Below the pieces are notes generated by a model, which saw only the letters and a list, made by a program, of their open reading frames with translations, searched no databases and was not told where the DNA came from. This document shows, one piece after another, positions 27,072 to 38,200 of a stretch of 64,000 nucleotides of DNA. Source of the stretch: Lepidurus packardi (Eukaryota; Arthropoda; Branchiopoda; Notostraca; Triopsidae); contig JAKZAN010000064.1 of the NCBI GenBank assembly GCA_023053545.1, positions 124,001 to 188,000 on the forward strand. The letters are read 5' to 3'. A program made the translations under genes and the position numbers. The stretch's first letter is position 1, and every line of letters starts with the position of its first letter.

Positions 27072-28643
27072 TTAAAACGGTGTTGCAATTCCCAATTCCA
27101 CGCAAAAAGCAGAAAGTTGTTCGTCAATTTTTGCCATGTCGGCATCAATGGTTTTTAACTCAGAAACGATTACTTCAATGTCAATTTCATCTGCCACCAC
27201 AAACGTATCCACGTAGCGCGGGATGTTCAGGTTGTAGTCGTTGTCGGCAATTTCTTGCAACGTTGCGCGCTTGCTAAAGCGTTCTTCTTCACTGCGATTG
27301 CAGTAGGTTTCCACAATTTTGTCGATGTGTTCCATGCGCAGTATGTTTTGGGTTTTCACCTTATCGAACTGCTGGCTCGCATCAATAAACAAAACATCGT
27401 CTGGATCTTCTTTGCATTTTTTGAACACCATAATGCACGTTGGAATACTGGTGCCAAAAAAGATATTGGCTGGCAACCCAATGACCGCATCCAAATAATT
27501 CCTGTTCTCTATTAAATACCTTCTAATGTGCTGTTCCGCGCCACCTCTAAACAAGGCGCCGTGAGGCAATACAATCGCCATTGTGCCGTTGTCGGCTAGA
27601 TGATGCACCATGTGGCAAACAAAGGCAAAATCTGCTTTGCTAGACGGTGCTAATCTGCCATATTGCGAAAATCGGTCGTCGGTGGTGAACAACGGGCTTG
27701 CCGACCATTGCGCCGAAAATGGCGGGTTGGCCACAATCGCCTCAAAGGTCATACCCGTGTGTTGCGGATGTTCCAAAGTATCTTCTTTCTTGATGTCGAA
27801 CTGGCGGTAATGTACGCCGTGCAAAATCATGTTCATTCGCGCCAAGTTGTACGTGGTTCGGTTCATCTCCTGACCATAGAAGTTGCTCACCTCTTTGACT
27901 TCACGTGCCACGCGAAGCAATAAAGAACCTGAGCCACATGTTGGGTCATAAACCGAACGGATTCGCTCTTTTCCAGTGGATACTATTTTTGCTAGTATTG
28001 TGGATACCTCTTGTGGCGTGTAGAACTCTCCTGCTTTCTTCCCTGCCCCACTGGCAAACTGGCTAATTAAATATTCATAAGCATCACCCAAAACATCCAG
28101 CTCGGTGTGTTCCAACTTGAAATCTATTTTATCCAAGTGTGCCAACACTTTTACGACAATTTCATTTCTGGTTTCAGGCGATTTCCCTAGCTTGGTACTG
28201 TTCAAATCCATGTCCTCGAACAAATTATCAAAGTCGTCCTCACTCTCCGTACCCATTGTACTGAGTTGGATGTTGATTAAGATTTTTTGTAAATCTTCGA
28301 GAATAAAACGGGTTTGCCCTTCCACATCATTCAGACCTCTTTTTACGACTTCACCAAACAGTTCGTCAGGTTTCAGGAAATATCCCAAACGCTCTAGCGA
28401 TTCTTCCTTTACCGCCTCAATTATGGCCGATTGGTTATCATTTTTAATATCTAACGTTCTGAAAATTAGTTTGTCTTCTGATAGAATATTGTTGGCGAAA
28501 ATTTCCATTTTTTCCGACAGGTATTTGTAGAAAATGAAGCCGAGTATATAATCTCGAAATTCGTCGGCGTTCATTTTTCCGCGTAAAGTATTGGCTATAT
28601 TCCAGAGTTGTTGCTCCAGAACACGTTTTTGATCTTCAGACAT
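27072..28643 (-). CDS. hsdM: Type I restriction-modification DNA methyltransferase subunit M
   Basis: A 523-aa N6-adenine methyltransferase. The N-terminal HsdM helical domain (residues 1-170) is followed by the catalytic domain with motif X-like EFYTPQEVS (206-214), the SAM-binding DPTCGSGSL (233-241) and the catalytic NPPF (306-309). With HsdS it methylates the recognition site, and with HsdR it forms the restriction complex. First gene of the minus-strand island; no full promoter consensus was found upstream. Confidence 0.96.
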   Translation of the reverse strand: MSEDQKRVLEQQLWNIANTLRGKMNADEFRDYILGFIFYKYLSEKMEIFANNILSEDKLIFRTLDIKNDNQSAIIEAVKEESLERLGYFLKPDELFGEVVKRGLNDVEGQTRFILEDLQKILINIQLSTMGTESEDDFDNLFEDMDLNSTKLGKSPETRNEIVVKVLAHLDKIDFKLEHTELDVLGDAYEYLISQFASGAGKKAGEFYTPQEVSTILAKIVSTGKERIRSVYDPTCGSGSLLLRVAREVKEVSNFYGQEMNRTTYNLARMNMILHGVHYRQFDIKKEDTLEHPQHTGMTFEAIVANPPFSAQWSASPLFTTDDRFSQYGRLAPSSKADFAFVCHMVHHLADNGTMAIVLPHGALFRGGAEQHIRRYLIENRNYLDAVIGLPANIFFGTSIPTCIMVFKKCKEDPDDVLFIDASQQFDKVKTQNILRMEHIDKIVETYCNRSEEERFSKRATLQEIADNDYNLNIPRYVDTFVVADEIDIEVIVSELKTIDADMAKIDEQLSAFCVELGIATPF

Positions 28644-29076
28644 AATGGTGAATTCTTTGGTGGCGAATATAGTCAGATAAATAGGAAAATACTGATTAAA
28701 ATGTAAATTAATTTTTGATATAAATTGCGTAACCTTCGACTATCACTACAAAAAGCATTAAATCTTTCTTGTTTAGAAGGCGTTAGCTGTTGAGGCAGAT
28801 GCAACTGCATTTGGATCCTGATTGCTGTGTGTTGATGTATGCTAATTTGCCGAAATGTTTTTGCGGGCTGTTTGAATTTGCCTAGCCCTAGCCCTGATGG
28901 AAGCGGCATCCTTTTGCTTGCCGCGCCAGCAGGCTAGCAAAAGATATAGCGGACAGCAGGAAATGGCTCCTGAACAAGAGCGGGCTAATTTGTGAAAATG
29001 TTGAAAGATTTTTTGTGCGCAGTGTTCAGAATATGTTCGGTCTTGTTATCTTTCCGGTCTACTTAATTATACGAAT
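28644..29076. other. Intergenic region between hsdM and the DUF2130 gene
   Basis: 433 bp between divergent genes. It holds the dispersed element copy B (28886-28972). A 78-codon open frame on the minus strand reads across the element and has no recognisable features; I do not consider it a gene. No duplicated piece of the ssrA 3' end, expected if the island had integrated there as a mobile element, was found. Confidence 0.6.
28886..28972 (+). repeat. Dispersed intergenic element, copy B
   Basis: Conserved blocks CCTGATGGAAGCGGCATCC and AAAAGATATAGCGGACAGCAGG flank a variable GC-rich hairpin (CTTTTGCTTGCC... GGCTAGCAAAAG). Same layout as copies A (1701-1791) and C (59199-59320). Confidence 0.65.
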
Positions 29077-30349
29077 ATGGCAGATCAAACCTCTATTAAA
29101 TGTCCGAAATGTGATTGTGAAATTGATGTGAATGAGCTTTTGAAGCACCAGCTTGAAGAGTCGATTAGGCATGAATTTGAGTTGAAGGCGGATCAGCAAA
29201 GGGCTGCTATTGCGGCTAAGGAAGCGGATTTCGAGGAAGCTCGATTGGCATTTGAGGCGCAAAAAAAGCGTGAGAATGAGTTGTTTTTAGAACGATTAGA
29301 GGCTGCCAAGAAAATTTCGGAAAAGGAGATACACGAGAAACTGCAGGCTCGGTTGCAGGAGGAGAATAGTGAGCGGCTTGCTGTTATGGCTAAGGAGCTG
29401 GACGAAAGTTCTGAAAAACTGAAGGCTTTTGGGAAACTGGAGGCTGAAATGGCAAAATTGCAGCGCGAAAAAAACCAGATGAAGGAAAACATTGAGGCTG
29501 AATCGCAGAAGCAATTGAATGAGCAGCTGGCGGTGGAGCGCGAACGGATTCAGAAAGCTGAAAAGGACAAAAGTGAGTTGCGGGAAAAGGAGCTTTTGAA
29601 GCAAATTGAGGATCAGAAAAAGCTAACTGAGGAGATGAAGCGCAAGCAGGAACAGGGATCGATGCAATTGCAGGGTGAAGTGATGGAGCTGGCAATTGAG
29701 GAATGGTTGGCTTCGAATTTTCCTTTAGATGCGATTGAAGAGATCAAGAAGGGTGCTAGCGGAGCCGATTGTTTGCAGACTGTGAACACAATGGAGTTTC
29801 AGAATTGCGGCACGATTTATTATGAGAGTAAGCGCACCAAATCTTTTCAGCCGAGCTGGATTGAGAAGTTCAAGAACGACATCCGGGTGAAGAAAGCCAA
29901 TGTGGGCGTTTTGGTTACGGAGGTTTTGCCTAGCGGAATGGAACGAATGGGAATGCGCGAGGGCATTTGGATTTGTACTTTTGAGGAATTTAAGGGATTG
30001 AGTGCTGTTTTGCGCCAATCGCTGATTCAGGTTAGCGCGGCGGTGCAGTCGCAAGAAAACAAAGGCGACAAGATGGAGATGCTTTATGATTTTTTTGACC
30101 AATAATGAATTTAGACTTCAAATTGAAGGTATTGTGGAAGGTTTCACGCAGATGCAAGCAGATTTGCGTTCAGAGCAAAATGCGATGAAGCGGATTTGGA
30201 GCCAACGTGAAAAGCAAATCGACAAGGTTATTAACAACACCACTTGCATGTATGGCAGTATTAAGGGTATTGCGGGCAATGCGGTGCAAAGTGTGAAAGC
30301 GCTTGAACTTGCTGCTGGCCTTGCCGATGATAATTCATTAATTGAATAG
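29077..30349 (+). pseudogene. DUF2130 protein gene, reading frame split near the 3' end
   Basis: The first frame (29077-30105, 342 aa) holds an N-terminal CPKCDCEID zinc-finger-like motif, a long Glu/Lys-rich coiled coil (about 20-200) and the DUF2130 domain with EVMELAIEEWL and TIYYESKRTKSF. It ends prematurely in MLYDFFDQ. The second frame continues at once with LTNNEFRLQIEGIVEG and KGIAGNAVQSVK, the usual C terminus of the family. The switch is at a T7 run (30090-30096); six T would restore one frame of about 423 aa, the family's normal length. Either a sequence error or a fresh +1 slippage mutation. DUF2130 proteins are of unknown function. Confidence 0.8.
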
Positions 30350-30351
30350 CA

Positions 30352-30889
30352 ATGCGGGCTGCAATTTTATTGCTGTTTTGGATTTCAGTTGGATTTTCGC
30401 AAGTTCAGAAGCAGCATTTTAGCTATCTGAATATGACTTCGTTTTCGACTTCTAATCACACAGAAAGTTACGTGAATACTGATATTGAGCGGTCTGACCG
30501 CGGTTTAGGATTTGATTTGAGTACCATTCATGGCGTTAGGGTTTTGGGGTATTTGGGTGTTTCTGGCGGGTTATCAATAGATTATAATGTGAACAGGACT
30601 TTTATCTCGACGCCTGTTTTTGCGGATATTCGTGTTTTTTCTGGCCGTGAACACAGCGATTGTTTGTATGTTTATTTGCAAAACGGGCACCGCCATCAAA
30701 TGGAACGATTCTTTTGCGGGTGGCAGTGCCGGGAAATTGGGCGTTGGCTGTATGATTAGATATGACCAACGCCGTTCTTATTTTGCTGATATTTTCAAGA
30801 AATCGAAGGCCGCCGTTTTAGACGATATTCATGCCACAGGATCTTATAATGTTGTGGGATATGGCATTGCTGTGGGAATGACCTTTTAG
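30352..30889 (+). pseudogene. Small secreted, barrel-like protein gene with a frame break
   Basis: The first frame starts with a signal peptide (MRAAILLLFWISVGFSQ) and continues with beta-rich, aromatic-containing sequence to LYVYLQNG. The second frame supplies TAIKWNDSFAGGSAGKLGVG and the end VVGYGIAVGMTF, whose terminal Phe and alternating pattern fit an outer membrane barrel of about 178 aa. The frames join at GGG (30685-30687), where two G would give a continuous protein. No named family recognised. Starts 2 nt after the DUF2130 stop. Confidence 0.65.
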
Positions 30890-30892
30890 TGT

Positions 30893-31923
30893 CTAGCGCG
30901 TGTAGCCCGATTCCCCGTTTCTTTTCAGTTTTACCAGATAATTATCACATTTGTTGCACGTGTGGCTCGATTGCCAAGTAATTGACAGCTCGTGAACGCC
31001 TTGTGTTCTGCCCATTCGAGACGTATTAATGTCATATGAATAGCCAAAAGTAAATTCGCCTGCTTTCATTGAAACCACTGGGTTTATGGAAGTAACCAAA
31101 TGGCTGTTGCTGCTTTTTCCTTCGGGATTTTGTGGCGGCGAGTACGCCAAAAGAAAAGCTTGGCATGTCGACAACAGCGCCAATATCCAACCGGTTGTAT
31201 TGGGCTTGTCGCATATAATTGAAGGTAAAAAGCAAATCGGATCCATCTGGAATAATGCCAAAACCTGGCCGGTCGATGTTGAGGTAGTAGCCGCCATGAA
31301 CAGACAGAAACATTTCCAACGGCACATTTCCAAATTCTGTGAATGAAATGTCTGGTTGGTTTAAGTGTTTTAAGGTAATTCCGAACCAAGTATCTTCTTT
31401 ATCCAGGACAATTCCGGCTGAAAAATCTACAAAGTCGATGTGATTTCCGATGTTTAGCACACCTGGATCGATACTGCCCCCACTGATTGAGCCGTTATTT
31501 GTGTTGATTTGATCTTCGAGCAATAGATTTTTAAAATTATAATTTTTTCTGCCGTATCCGCCTTCAATACCCAGACGCAAACGCCATTCGTCGTCTAGTT
31601 CCACGCGGTAGGAAGCAGCTAGATTGAGCTGCGTATAATTATAATTGGTGTAGCGCTCCTGCTGGTTCAGAATATTGCCACCAAGGGCGAACTGATCCGT
31701 AACCATATTATTGGGCATAAGCGTATCTGGAATCGATTCTGCGATCGCCGTTTGGCCATTGCCTTCTGTTAATGAGGCCTGCGTTCCAAGCATTGGCAAT
31801 TCCTGTGAAGGCTGGATTTATGGTTTCTGGAACCAACATAAACTGTGTGAATACGGCATCTTGCGCATGCGCGTGGCCATAAAAGATTGCTATTGCAATT
31901 ATCAATTGGATTTTCTGTTTCAT
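30893..31923 (-). pseudogene. PorP/SprF-family type IX secretion outer membrane protein, frame broken twice
   Basis: Three frames together give a complete PorP/SprF protein of about 340 aa. They are a signal peptide and QDAVFTQFMLVPETINPAFT, then AGLINRRQWP; a middle part with NNMVTDQFALGG, DEWRLRLGIEG, LLLEDQINTN, IDFVDFSAGIV and FNYMRQAQYNRLDIG; and a C-terminal part with SINPVVSM and GVHELSITW. The breaks are at GGG 31713-31715 and TTTT 31129-31132, each explained by one extra base. SprF-type proteins help T9SS deliver the adhesin encoded by the adjacent SprB-like gene, which lies directly upstream on the same strand. Confidence 0.82.
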
Positions 31924-31927
31924 GGCG

Positions 31928-32211
31928 CTATTTTATTAGAACGAATGTTTGATCAGCATTTACTATGGTTCCGTAGAAAGTTTCGGCAGTGACTTTGCTG
32001 TAATAATTTCCATTTTCTGCTTGTACGCCTTTAATTGTGCCGTTCCAACCCGTCAGAACAGTTCCTGTTTCCACATAGATTAGCGAGCCCCAGGTGTCGT
32101 AAATTTCGAGTTTCACACTTTTCAGTGCTCGCGTTACCGGTCGATAAGTATCGTTTAGGCTGTCATTGTTTGGCGTAAAAAGCCGTTGGCATGACTAGCA
32201 AATATCCCTTT
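31928..32211 (-). pseudogene. Detached T9SS type B sorting domain of the SprB-like adhesin
   Basis: This piece, just downstream of the 2767-aa open frame, encodes the gliding-motility-associated C-terminal domain: FTPNNDSLNDTYRPV, VKLEIYDTWGSLIYVE, GWNGTIKG, GNYYSKVTAE and a terminal TFVLIK. Type B domains of this kind belong at the end of SprB-like proteins. It is out of frame with them because of one extra base in CCCC (32247-32250) and one in AAAAA (32177-32181). It is best read as the true C terminus of the neighbouring gene rather than as a separate gene. Confidence 0.8.
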
Positions 32212-35200
32212 TCAATTAAGAGCGATATTGCGTGCACATAAGAACACCCCAAATTGATAAGTCACAGTTTGACGCACCACATAGTCTCTTGCAATTGCAT
32301 AAGTATGAATCGGATTGAGTTCGGTTGAGAATGTGCCGTCGCCAAAATCCCATAACACCGACAGATAATCGCCAGAGATCGTACTCGTGAACTGAATTGG
32401 GTCGCCCATTGAATAGAATCCGTAGCTAGAAAACCCGGTTGATGTTGCTTGGAACGAATTATACCCAATTTGCGGATTGTTTACGATTACCGGAACAGTT
32501 GTGGAACATCCATTACTGTCAGTCGCCGTCATGATTACGGTTCCGTTAGCGTTGGAAGTCATAATGCTGTTGTTTGGACCACTAGTGACACCGGTCGACC
32601 ACGTATAATTATAAGGTGGAATTCCGCCGGAAGCTTGCGCGATATATTGCTGATTCACGGTGTGGTTTTCGCAGTCTGCATTCGTTTCTACAGTAACATT
32701 TGCCGCAATAGGCTGTTGCCGCACGATGGTGTATTGCCCTGATTGCGTGCAGCCATTTGCGTCTGTAACAACAACTGAATAATTTCCAGAAGTTAAGTTG
32801 CTTAGCGTTGCAGTTCTAGCGCCATTTGACCACAGATAAGTATATGGCGTTGTTCCGCCCGCCACCAACAGATTAATACTACCGCTTGCGGTGTTGTTGC
32901 AATCGAAGGCATTTGTGATTGTAGACGATACAACTAGCGGCGCTGGTTGAACGATGATGAATGTTCGGGAAATATAACAAGGTGTTCCGTCAGAAATAGT
33001 AGCCGTGTAGGATCCAGGAACTAAGTTATTTCGGATAAGTCCGGCTGTACTGCCATCGCTCCAAGTTAGCGCAACAGGTGCTATGCCTCCCGTTAAATTT
33101 AGATTAATACTACCATTATTCGCGCCGTGACAACTCACATTCCGAACAATTGGATTTATGGTAAAGATTGGCGCATCTGGAATTATAATGCTTTCCGCTT
33201 TTACACAGCCGAGGTTATCGGTTACGGTAATGGTATAGGTTCCTGCTGCAAGATTGTTTTGCGACAAACTAGTCGATAAGTTGTTCCACGTAAAAGAGTA
33301 TGGTGCATTTCCGCCTGAAATAGTAGCATTCAATGTGGCGTTATTGCTGCCATAGCAAGTGATTGGCGTGGTTGTATAAGCCACTACAATTGGCGTTGAT
33401 TGTGTTAGTTGAACAGATAACGTAGCCACACAACCATTCCCATCTGAAACGGTCAAGTTGTACTGCCCCGCGATAACATTTGTGATATTTTGTGTGTTAT
33501 TGTTGTATCCATTTGGCCCTGTCCATAAGTAAGTGTACGGATTAGCAGTCGAAAACGGAGTTCCGCCACTAACAGCAATAGTTATTTGACCCGTTGATGC
33601 ACCAAAACAACGAATATTTGTTTGGTTAACCAAAGTGGCTTGGAGTAAAGGCGGCTCAATGATTACAAATGAAGCTGTTTTGGGATCACAACTATTTTGA
33701 TCTGTAACCGTAACCGTATAATTTCCAGGTCCTAAATTGGATAGGTCTTGCGTAATTGCAAAAGGAGATCCGTTTAGAGTCCAATTGTAAATATAAGCGC
33801 CTGTGCCCCCCACAACCGAAATGTTGATATTGGCATTATTCGCATTGTAGCACGTGATTTGGTTCACGCTATCGGTTGTAATCAAAATATCCGCTGGCTC
33901 GGAAATCGAATAGGTTTCGCTAATCGGGCATCCGCCAACATCACTTATATTTAGAATATAAGTACCCGGTTCGATATTGCTTATAGCTGCTGCTGTTGAT
34001 GAAAATCCGTTTGGTCCAGTCCAGCTAATCGCATAAGGTGGAATTCCACCAGTAATATTGGTTGTAATTGAAGCTGTATTGACGCCAAAGCAAGTGTTAT
34101 TGATTAACGTCGTATTGGAACTAATGGCTGGATTAACGGTCACTAGCACATTGAACGGCGTACCCGGACAATCGCCAGATAAAGGAATTACGACATAGTT
34201 CACAGTCGCTATATTATTAGTCGTATTGACTAACAACTGGCTAATATTGTTTTGACCAATATTCTGCGAGGTCGCTCCATTTATGGATCCTGCAGGTGAA
34301 ACTGTAGGAGTAGTCCAAGTATAAGTAGTTCCAAGCGGAATAATATTAGTGCCTGTATTTAATGGCGTAACCGTAAAAACCGTGTTGCTACAGATTAGCG
34401 CTTGCTGATTATCCATTACAGGAATCTGATTGATTAATAGCGAAGCAGAGTTTGAAGTGATGGTAGCGCATGGTCCAATCAAGGAAGGGAACGTGATTTG
34501 CGAATAATAGAAAACTGTTCCAGATCCTGTTGCAGGTGGTGTGAAGCTTAATGAATTTGCGCCTATAATGGCAGTACCTCCAATGTTAGAATTTACCGTA
34601 TTGGCATACCATTGAATTGTTGGCACCCCCACCCCATTGGCATAATTCACTGAAAATGCGGATGGACTATTACCCAAGCAAATAACCTGAGATTGCGGCT
34701 GTAATGCGATTGTTGGTGCTATATTAACGGTTACAGCTGCTATGCTGCTGGTAACGCTACATCCAGATCCTGCTGCTTGCGTTATTATACAATAATAGTA
34801 AACCGTACCTGGAATTAAAGTTGGCGGTTGAAATGTACTACTGTTTTGTCCAATTAGAGCCGTACCTGCTGTATTGCTTGCTGGCGATGAAAACCATTGG
34901 TAGCTATAAACCCCAGCTATCCCGCCAGAAGCGGCAACGGTTAGCGCGTTGGCCATTGCATTCTGACAAACCGTTTGCGTTGCCAATGGTTGAACGCTCA
35001 CAATTGGATCTGCTTCCACTACTACTTCAGCTGCTGCACTTGTTGCTGTTCCGCAACCATTTCCGCTTAAGGTAACAATGGCGTAATAATAGTAATTGCC
35101 AACTGTCGTGAAAACCGGTGGCGTATAAGTTGCATTTACGGCACCTGAAATCGCTGTTCCACCCGTATTGGAATTGGTCGTATTGCTATACCACTGATAA

Positions 35201-38200
35201 GTTGCAGTTCCGTTTCCACCTGTATAACCTACTGATAAAGCCGCAATCGAACCACCCACACAAATGCTTTGGGTTGGGGTTGGTTGTGTTGAAATAGTTG
35301 GTAGCGGCACAATAGTAATTACAGCATTATTTGAGGTGATATTTGAACATCCTCCAGATGAAAAAGTAATGATGTTATAATAGGTATTGCTTACGGTATT
35401 GGAAGGCACGTAAGTACTAGCAGTAGCGCCAACTATAATGCCTGCAGCATCATACCATTGGTAACTAGGGGTTCCAATGCCATTGCTATAAGCAACTGAT
35501 AAAGCAGCCATTGTAGCTCCTGAACATGCCGTAGCCGATTGTGGTTGGGTCGTAAAGGCTGGAGAAGCTACTACGATTATTTGAGAAACATTGCTGATTA
35601 CACCGCATCCCGATCCTGTTTGAGAAATTACACAGTAATAATATCGGGTATTTACTGCAGTAGTTACCGGTGTGTATGTTGCGCTAGTCGCGCCCACAAT
35701 AAGCGTTCCGCCAGTATTTGAAGCTGTCGTATTGCTATACCACTGATAAAAATAAGTGCCCACACCACCTGAAGCTGTTACACTTAAAATGGCAGGAATA
35801 GTGTTCTGACAAACCGTTTGCGTTGCCAATGGTTGAACGCTCACAATTGGATCTGCTTCCACTACTACTTCAGCTGCGGCACTTGTTGCTGTTCCGCAAC
35901 CATTACCGCTTAAGGTAACAATGGCGTAATAATAGTAAGTGCCAATTGTCGTGAAAACCGGTGGTGTATAAGTTGCATTTACGGCACCCGAAATCGCTGT
36001 TCCACCCGTATTGGAATTGGTCGTGTTGCTATACCATTGGTAAGTTGCAGTTCCGTTTCCAGCTGTATAACCTACTGATAAAGCAGCAATCGAACCACCC
36101 ACACAAATACTTTGGGTTGGGGTTGGTTGTGTTGAAATAGTTGGTAGCGGCACAATAGTAATTACAGCATTATTTGAGGTGATATTTGAACATCCTCCAG
36201 ATGAAAAAGTAATGATGTTATAATAGGTATTGCTTACTGTATTGGAAGGTACGTAACTACTAGCAGTAGCACCAACTATAATGCCCGCAGCATCATACCA
36301 TTGGTAGCTCGGGGTTCCAATGCCATTGCTATAAGCAACTGACAAAGCAGCCATTGTAGCTCCTGAACATGCCGTAGCAGATTGTGGTTGGGTCGTAAAG
36401 GCCGGAGAAGCTACTATGATTACTTGAGAAACATTGCTGATTACACCGCATCCCGATCCTGTTTGAGAAATTACACAGTAATAATATCGCGTATTTACTG
36501 CAGTAGTTACCGGTGTGTATGTTGCGCTAGTCGCCCCCGCAATAAGTGTTCCGCCAGTATTTGAAGCTGTCGTATTGCTATACCACTGGTAAGAATAAGT
36601 GCCCACACCACCTGCAGCTGTTACACTTAAAATGGCAGGAATAGTGTTCTGACAAACCGTTTGCGTTGCCAATGGTTGAACGCTCACAATTGGATCTGCT
36701 TCCACTACTACTTCAGCTGCGGCACTTGTTGCTGTTCCGCAACCATTTCCGCTTAAGGCAACAATGGCGTAATAATAGTAAGTGCCAATTGTAGTGAAAA
36801 CCGGTGGTGTATAAGTTGCATTTACGGCACCCGAAATCGCTGTTCCGCCCGTATTGGAATTCGTAGTGTTGCTATACCATTGGTAGGTTGCAGTTCCGTT
36901 TCCACCTGTATAACCTACTGATAAAGCAGCAATCGAACCACCCACACAAATACTTTGCGTTGGGGTTGGTTGTGTTGAAATAGTTGGTAGCGGCACAATA
37001 GTAATCACAGCATTATTTGAGGTGATATTTGAACAGCCTCCAGATGAAAAAGTAATGATGTTATAATAGGTATTGCTTACGGTATTGGAAGGTACGTAAG
37101 TACTAGCAGTAGCACCAACTATAATGCCTGCAGCATCATACCATTGGTAACTAGGGGTTCCAATGCCATTGCTATAAGCAACTGATAAAGCAGCCATTGT
37201 AGCTCCTGAACATGCCGTAACAGATTGTGGTTGGGTCGTAAAGGCTGGAGAAGCTACTACGATTACTTGAGAAACATTGCTGATTACACCGCATCCCGAT
37301 CCTGTTTGAGAAATTACACAGTAATAATATCGCGTATTTACTGCCGTAGTTACCGGTGTGTATGTTGCGCTAGTCGCGCCCACAATAAGTGTTCCGCCAG
37401 TATTTGAAGCTGTCGTATTGCTATACCATTGATAAGAATAAGTGCCCACACCACCTGCAGCTGTTACACTTAAAATGGCAGGAATAGTGTTCTGACAAAC
37501 CGTTTGCGTTGCCAATGGTTGAACGCTCACAATTGGATCTGCTTCCACTACTACTTCAGCTGCGGCACTTGTTGCTGTTCCGCAACCATTTCCGCTTAAG
37601 GCAACAATGGCGTAATAATAGTAAGTGCCAATTGTAGTGAAAACCGGTGGCGTATAAGTTGCATTTACGGCACCTGAAATCGCTGTTCCACCCGTATTGG
37701 AATTGGTCGTATTGCTATACCACTGATAAGTTGCAGTTCCGTTTCCACCTGTATAACCTACTGATAAAGCCGCAATCGAACCACCCACACAAATACTTTG
37801 CGTTGGGGTTGGTTGTGTTGAAATAGTTGGTAGTGGTCTAATATTGACCAACGCGGTAGCAGTAGTTAAGGTTCCACATCCCCCAGCACCAAAATTAATC
37901 ACACAATAATAATACAAAATACCCACCACAGTTGAAGGAGGACTATACGTTGGACCCGTAGCACCTGCAATGGCAGTACCTGAAGTAGTATTATTGGCAG
38001 GATTTGAATACCATTGGTAGGTTGGCGTACTAAAAGTGTTGCTTAATGTAACAGATAATAAAGTTGGTGTAGCACCCGCACAGACTGTACTTCCTGCTGG
38101 TTGCGCTGTAATTGTGGGCCTAGGATTTACGGTAACCGTATAAGTTACAGCTGATCCCGGACAGCCGTTTGAGGTCGGTATAATCGTGTAAGTTACTGTT

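Noticed and set aside
28673-28909. 78-codon minus-strand frame downstream-adjacent to hsdM
   Set aside because: It reads across the dispersed element and has no signal or family features.
20302-29076. Mobile integrative island using ssrA as attachment site
   Set aside because: No integrase gene and no second copy of the ssrA 3' end was found up to the far side of the island; only the location is suggestive.
35539-37407. Three 60-codon plus-strand frames at 843-bp spacing
   Set aside because: They are shadows of the tandem repeats of the adhesin gene on the opposite strand.
34960-37839. CRISPR-like array
   Set aside because: Repeat units are 843 bp, coding and in frame; no short repeats with unique spacers.
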